DNA of 64,000 nucleotides from Lawsonella sp012842085. Its GTDB lineage: Bacteria > Actinomycetota > Actinomycetes > Mycobacteriales > Mycobacteriaceae. Location: assembly GCA_036749735.1 (NCBI GenBank), contig DAINXV010000002.1, positions 248,001-312,000 on the forward strand. The letters run 5' to 3'. This document shows, in pieces, positions 61,443 through 64,000 of the stretch. The first letter of the stretch is position 1, and each line of letters opens with the position of its first letter. Made by a program: the position numbers and the translations under genes. The notes under the pieces are model-generated. The model did not search any database, had not been told where the DNA came from, and saw nothing but the letters and a program-made list of their open reading frames with translations.

Positions 61443-62651
61443 CTAATAGGGGAGTTGAAGAGCTTCTGCGAGCGGTTCAGCAACCAACTGCTGCTGCCAC
61501 TGACGAGCCTTAAGCTCAGTGAGTTTTTGGCTAATTGACACTTCTTGGTTTTCTTCCCCAACCGCCCAACTTAACTTGCGGAGAACTTCCCGAGCAATAA
61601 GATCCTGCGCGTCTATATCCAACTCCGTAGCTATAGCGTTGGTTACTTTTTTACATTCGGAAAGAACGGTGAAAGCCTCCGGATGCTGGCGCTTCCAGCG
61701 AGAATGGTGCGGTATTGCGCTATTTTTGGAGCTTTTCGCTGGTAATTGTGCAGGCTCGGTCTGCATCGCTCGGTCAACTAACGAAACCCAGCGTTTTTTG
61801 TAGCGAAGTTTCCTTCCACCTTTGATCTGGTTTAGTTCATTAATGTTTTTGGGCTTTGCTTGGGCAATAGAGACAATCATCCGATCCGGAAGTATTCGGC
61901 CGGGAGCGAGATCTTTGGTGCGAGCAAGGCGGTCACGGGAGTTCCAGATCCTGCGAACTATTTCTAATTCGCGGCGGGACCGCAAGCGATGGATTTGGGA
62001 GGTTTTGCGCCAGGGGTCCTTTCGAGGCTGGGGAGCAGGTTTTGACAGTTCGTAAGCGCATTCCTCAACGATCCATGACCACCGGCCCACAGTTTGGGCT
62101 TCCTTTTTGAGTGCCTCCCAAAGTTCAATAAGGAATTCCACGTCAAGTGCTGCATACTTGAGCCAGGAGGATGGGAAGGGCCGGCGAGACCAATTTTCGG
62201 CACTGTGGTTTTTGGGCAGTTTAATATCCATTACCTGGAGTAACAGATTCCCCAGGTTACATTTTTTGTAGGATAACAAGCGCCCCGCAATAAGCGTGTC
62301 GGCGAGGGTTTCGGGTCGCAATCCAAGCTCAGTCAAACAAGGTAAGTCCTGGTCTGCTGCATGCAGTATCCACGGCACATCCTTAATAACCTGCGCGAGT
62401 GGGGCAAGATCAGCGACGGGATCGGGGAGTGCTACCGGATCAATCAAAAAAGATCCGCTGCCTGCGCGCCGCATTTGAATAAGCTGCGCCTGCTGCGAGT
62501 AGGTAAAACCACTGGCCCTTTCAGTGTCCACCGCTAGGTTCCCGTGCCCACTCGCTAACTGATGGGCGATTTCAACAATATGGGCAGGCGTGTTTGCGAG
62601 CTTTGGTAAGCCGTCACGGGGAGAAGTAATAAGGGTGGGTTCGTTGTCCAA
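61443..62651 (-). CDS. rnd: Ribonuclease D
   Basis: A 402-residue DEDD-type 3'-5' exonuclease: VDTE near residue 41, AADQDLPCL near 95, AALDVEFLIEL near 167, with an HRDC domain about 215-295 (RERELEIVRRIWNSRDRLA-like). It trims tRNA precursors. TTG start: it begins 2 bp after the DUF3000 stop and no better codon is near. It converges on dxs. Confidence 0.92.
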   Translation of the reverse strand: MDNEPTLITSPRDGLPKLANTPAHIVEIAHQLASGHGNLAVDTERASGFTYSQQAQLIQMRRAGSGSFLIDPVALPDPVADLAPLAQVIKDVPWILHAADQDLPCLTELGLRPETLADTLIAGRLLSYKKCNLGNLLLQVMDIKLPKNHSAENWSRRPFPSSWLKYAALDVEFLIELWEALKKEAQTVGRWSWIVEECAYELSKPAPQPRKDPWRKTSQIHRLRSRRELEIVRRIWNSRDRLARTKDLAPGRILPDRMIVSIAQAKPKNINELNQIKGGRKLRYKKRWVSLVDRAMQTEPAQLPAKSSKNSAIPHHSRWKRQHPEAFTVLSECKKVTNAIATELDIDAQDLIAREVLRKLSWAVGEENQEVSISQKLTELKARQWQQQLVAEPLAEALQLPY

Positions 62652-62653
62652 CG

Positions 62654-63265
62654 TTAAGCTTTACGGTCAGTTAGGCTGGCGACACCGACGGGAGGAAGCC
62701 CGGAAACTGATGCTAAAGTGTCTGCCACTGCTTCAAGATGGGGCGCCAAGTTGGTATCCAAAGCGGTCCAGGAGGCGCGCAATTCAATCTGGTAGGCGCT
62801 AGGGGGACCCGAAAGGTCACCGTAGCGGACTGAATTTGTGGATGTGACAGTGCCGCCCAGCATTTTGAAAGCTACATCGCGATCATTCAGACCGTCGGCG
62901 AGCCAGCTCCAGGCGACATCGGTAACCATTGGGTCTGTCGCTACCGCAGGATCCATATCAGCTTGAATATAAGTGACAATGCGCATGGTTCCATCCCATA
63001 CTTCTGCGCCTTCTGGGTCGCATAACAGGATGAAACGGCCAAAGGCGTCGCCTTCGCTGTGTTCTGGAACATACAGCTCATCTTGGTGGGCGACTTCCAA
63101 ACCAACTGCATGGCTTAGCGGCGCAAGACGCTGAGGTGGCCGAATAGGTCCAATCTCAATTTCGTCGCGCACCCGCGCAGCAGAAAGTGAGGCGACTGCT
63201 TCGTCGAAAGCTGAGTTACTGGCGTTGGTTTCTTTTTCTGTCACGTCTATAACGCTAAATACCAA
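62654..63265 (-). CDS. DUF3000 family protein
   Basis: A 203-residue protein with the family motif RPPQRLAPLSHAVGLEV near residue 43, then EGDAFGRFILLCDPEGAEVW and DPMVTDVAWSWLADGL. The function is unknown. It keeps its place before rnd as in relatives (Rv2680). In C. glutamicum hemQ and msrB lie between this gene and aftC; here only 56 bp separate them. Confidence 0.88.
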   Translation of the reverse strand: MVFSVIDVTEKETNASNSAFDEAVASLSAARVRDEIEIGPIRPPQRLAPLSHAVGLEVAHQDELYVPEHSEGDAFGRFILLCDPEGAEVWDGTMRIVTYIQADMDPAVATDPMVTDVAWSWLADGLNDRDVAFKMLGGTVTSTNSVRYGDLSGPPSAYQIELRASWTALDTNLAPHLEAVADTLASVSGLPPVGVASLTDRKA

Positions 63266-63321
63266 ATCGTAATTTCCCAGCTGACGCGCCGACAGAGGAG
63301 CACTATTTAAAATTCAGGGAG

Positions 63322-64000
63322 TTACCAAAGGTAAGCTTTTTTATTCATGGGAAAGTTGTGATCATTGAGGCGTTTGGCAACTAGGGTGCGCCACAGAACG
63401 ACAAAAAAGATCACGAGAAGAAGTAATAGCCAACCGATGGTCGCTCGACTGTATTCAATCCACCGCCCATAGATATACCAACGGTTCGAGTACCATCTGC
63501 TTCCATCCAGAATCAGGTATACCGCAATCCATGCCGGCCATGGCCGAATCATCGTCCCCTTCAGCAGGATGGTGGCGATCAGCGGAATAAGCATGATCGA
63601 GTAGTAACGCTGCCCCAGCGATCCACCGAGGAACGCAATCAGGAGAATAACTCCGGAAACAGTCAGTATCCACAGTTTCTGGTCTTTTTGTCGGTAAGGC
63701 TTCAGTAAGAAGATCGTCACGAGCCCGAGGACAACAACACTAATTCGCACAACCCAAATAAATGGTTCCGGTAAACCCCAGTAGGCAAGCCAGCCGGCGA
63801 TGGAGTTGTTGTAATAGTCGCGAACTGCACCAAGGTAGGGCATAGTGCGTTTGAAGAAAGCTCCAGCATCTGCGCTCAATGGCCAAGCAATAAGGTTCAA
63901 CACCACCGGCACAGCAATGGCGCCAACGAAGGGGCGCCAGCGTTTCAGCAGTAGCGGTATAAGCAGCAGGGGGGCAAGCATGGGTTTGATCGCAATGGAG
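63322..64000 (-). CDS. aftC: GT87-family polyprenyl-phosphate arabinofuranosyltransferase, AftC type (5' end missing)
   Basis: The frame is open to the right edge, so only the C-terminal 225 residues are seen. They hold about seven hydrophobic segments and the GT-C/GT87 signature SIAIKPMLAPLLLIPLLLKR. AftC adds alpha-1,3 arabinofuranose branches to arabinogalactan and lipoarabinomannan outside the membrane, using decaprenyl-phosphoryl-arabinose. The choice of AftC over other GT87 enzymes rests on synteny (dxs-rnd-DUF3000-aftC). Confidence 0.75.
   Translation of the reverse strand, partial: SIAIKPMLAPLLLIPLLLKRWRPFVGAIAVPVVLNLIAWPLSADAGAFFKRTMPYLGAVRDYYNNSIAGWLAYWGLPEPFIWVVRISVVVLGLVTIFLLKPYRQKDQKLWILTVSGVILLIAFLGGSLGQRYYSIMLIPLIATILLKGTMIRPWPAWIAVYLILDGSRWYSNRWYIYGRWIEYSRATIGWLLLLLVIFFVVLWRTLVAKRLNDHNFPMNKKAYLW

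Noticed and set aside
1..64000. CRISPR arrays, tRNA or rRNA genes, prophage, insertion sequences, defence islands
   Set aside because: I read the intergenic gaps and found no regularly spaced repeats, cloverleaf sequences, transposase or integrase genes, or recognisable defence proteins.

Overview
The window is a piece of a Corynebacteriales (Mycobacteriales) chromosome. The evidence is the gene order: pgsA-cinA-clgR-pspA, DUF3046-recA-recX-miaB, miaA-hflX, ptsF/ptsI, lexA/divS-nrdR, galE-dtxR-sigB, sigA-ppgK-suhB, DUF4193-dut-DUF3710, ceoB/ceoC, and dxs-rnd-DUF3000-aftC. This matches the order I recall from Corynebacterium glutamicum and Mycobacterium tuberculosis. The partial arabinofuranosyltransferase (aftC) at the right edge points to an arabinogalactan cell wall. 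G+C is only around one half by eye (not computed), low for the order. The species cannot be named from the sequence alone.

Layout. 1-4219: phospholipid synthesis (pgsA), CinA/PncC, the ClgR-PspA envelope stress pair and a biotin ECF transporter (bioY-bioM-bioN). 4307-12544: DUF3046-recA-recX, miaB, a DUF349 protein, miaA, an IclR regulator and hflX. 12530-16945: fructose PTS (HPr, IIABC) divergent from enzyme I, without the fruK and fruR genes that accompany it in C. glutamicum. 16968-22920: SOS control (lexA, divS) with three LexA-box-like sites, then nrdR and a large HrpA helicase. 22997-29413: two secreted GH3 glycosidases, the second split by an apparent one-base frameshift, then ahpC divergent from oxyR. 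29490-34649: an SDR enzyme, a GNAT enzyme, a DUF3516 helicase and a PAC2 protein. 34782-45262: lipoprotein, DUF4192, galE, dtxR, sigB, methyltransferase, DUF3039, sigA, ppgK and suhB. 45343-51046: a four-gene pyruvate:ferredoxin oxidoreductase operon (gamma, alpha, beta, and a GltD-like FAD protein fused to ferredoxin) plus an atypical Ogt. 51271-64000: DUF4193, dut, DUF3710, hydrolase, OB-fold, DUF3159, two TrkA proteins, APC permease, TrmA-like methyltransferase, dxs, rnd, DUF3000 and partial aftC.

How the parts fit. Most of the window is housekeeping and stress control. LexA-box-like sites mark recA, lexA and divS. GGGAA(T/C)-N18-GTT promoters of the SigH/SigE type precede clgR and sigB. 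DtxR-box-like sites precede dtxR and lie far upstream of the pyruvate:ferredoxin oxidoreductase operon. That operon, together with the absence of hemQ and msrB from the DUF3000-aftC interval, suggests a lineage adapted to low oxygen; this is inference.

I see no CRISPR array, tRNA, rRNA, prophage, insertion sequence or recognisable defence system. The least ordinary parts are the oxidoreductase operon with its 332-bp palindrome-rich iron-box leader, the broken GH3 copy, the reduced fructose operon, the insertion in Ogt, and three convergent-gene hairpins that share the same arm ends.
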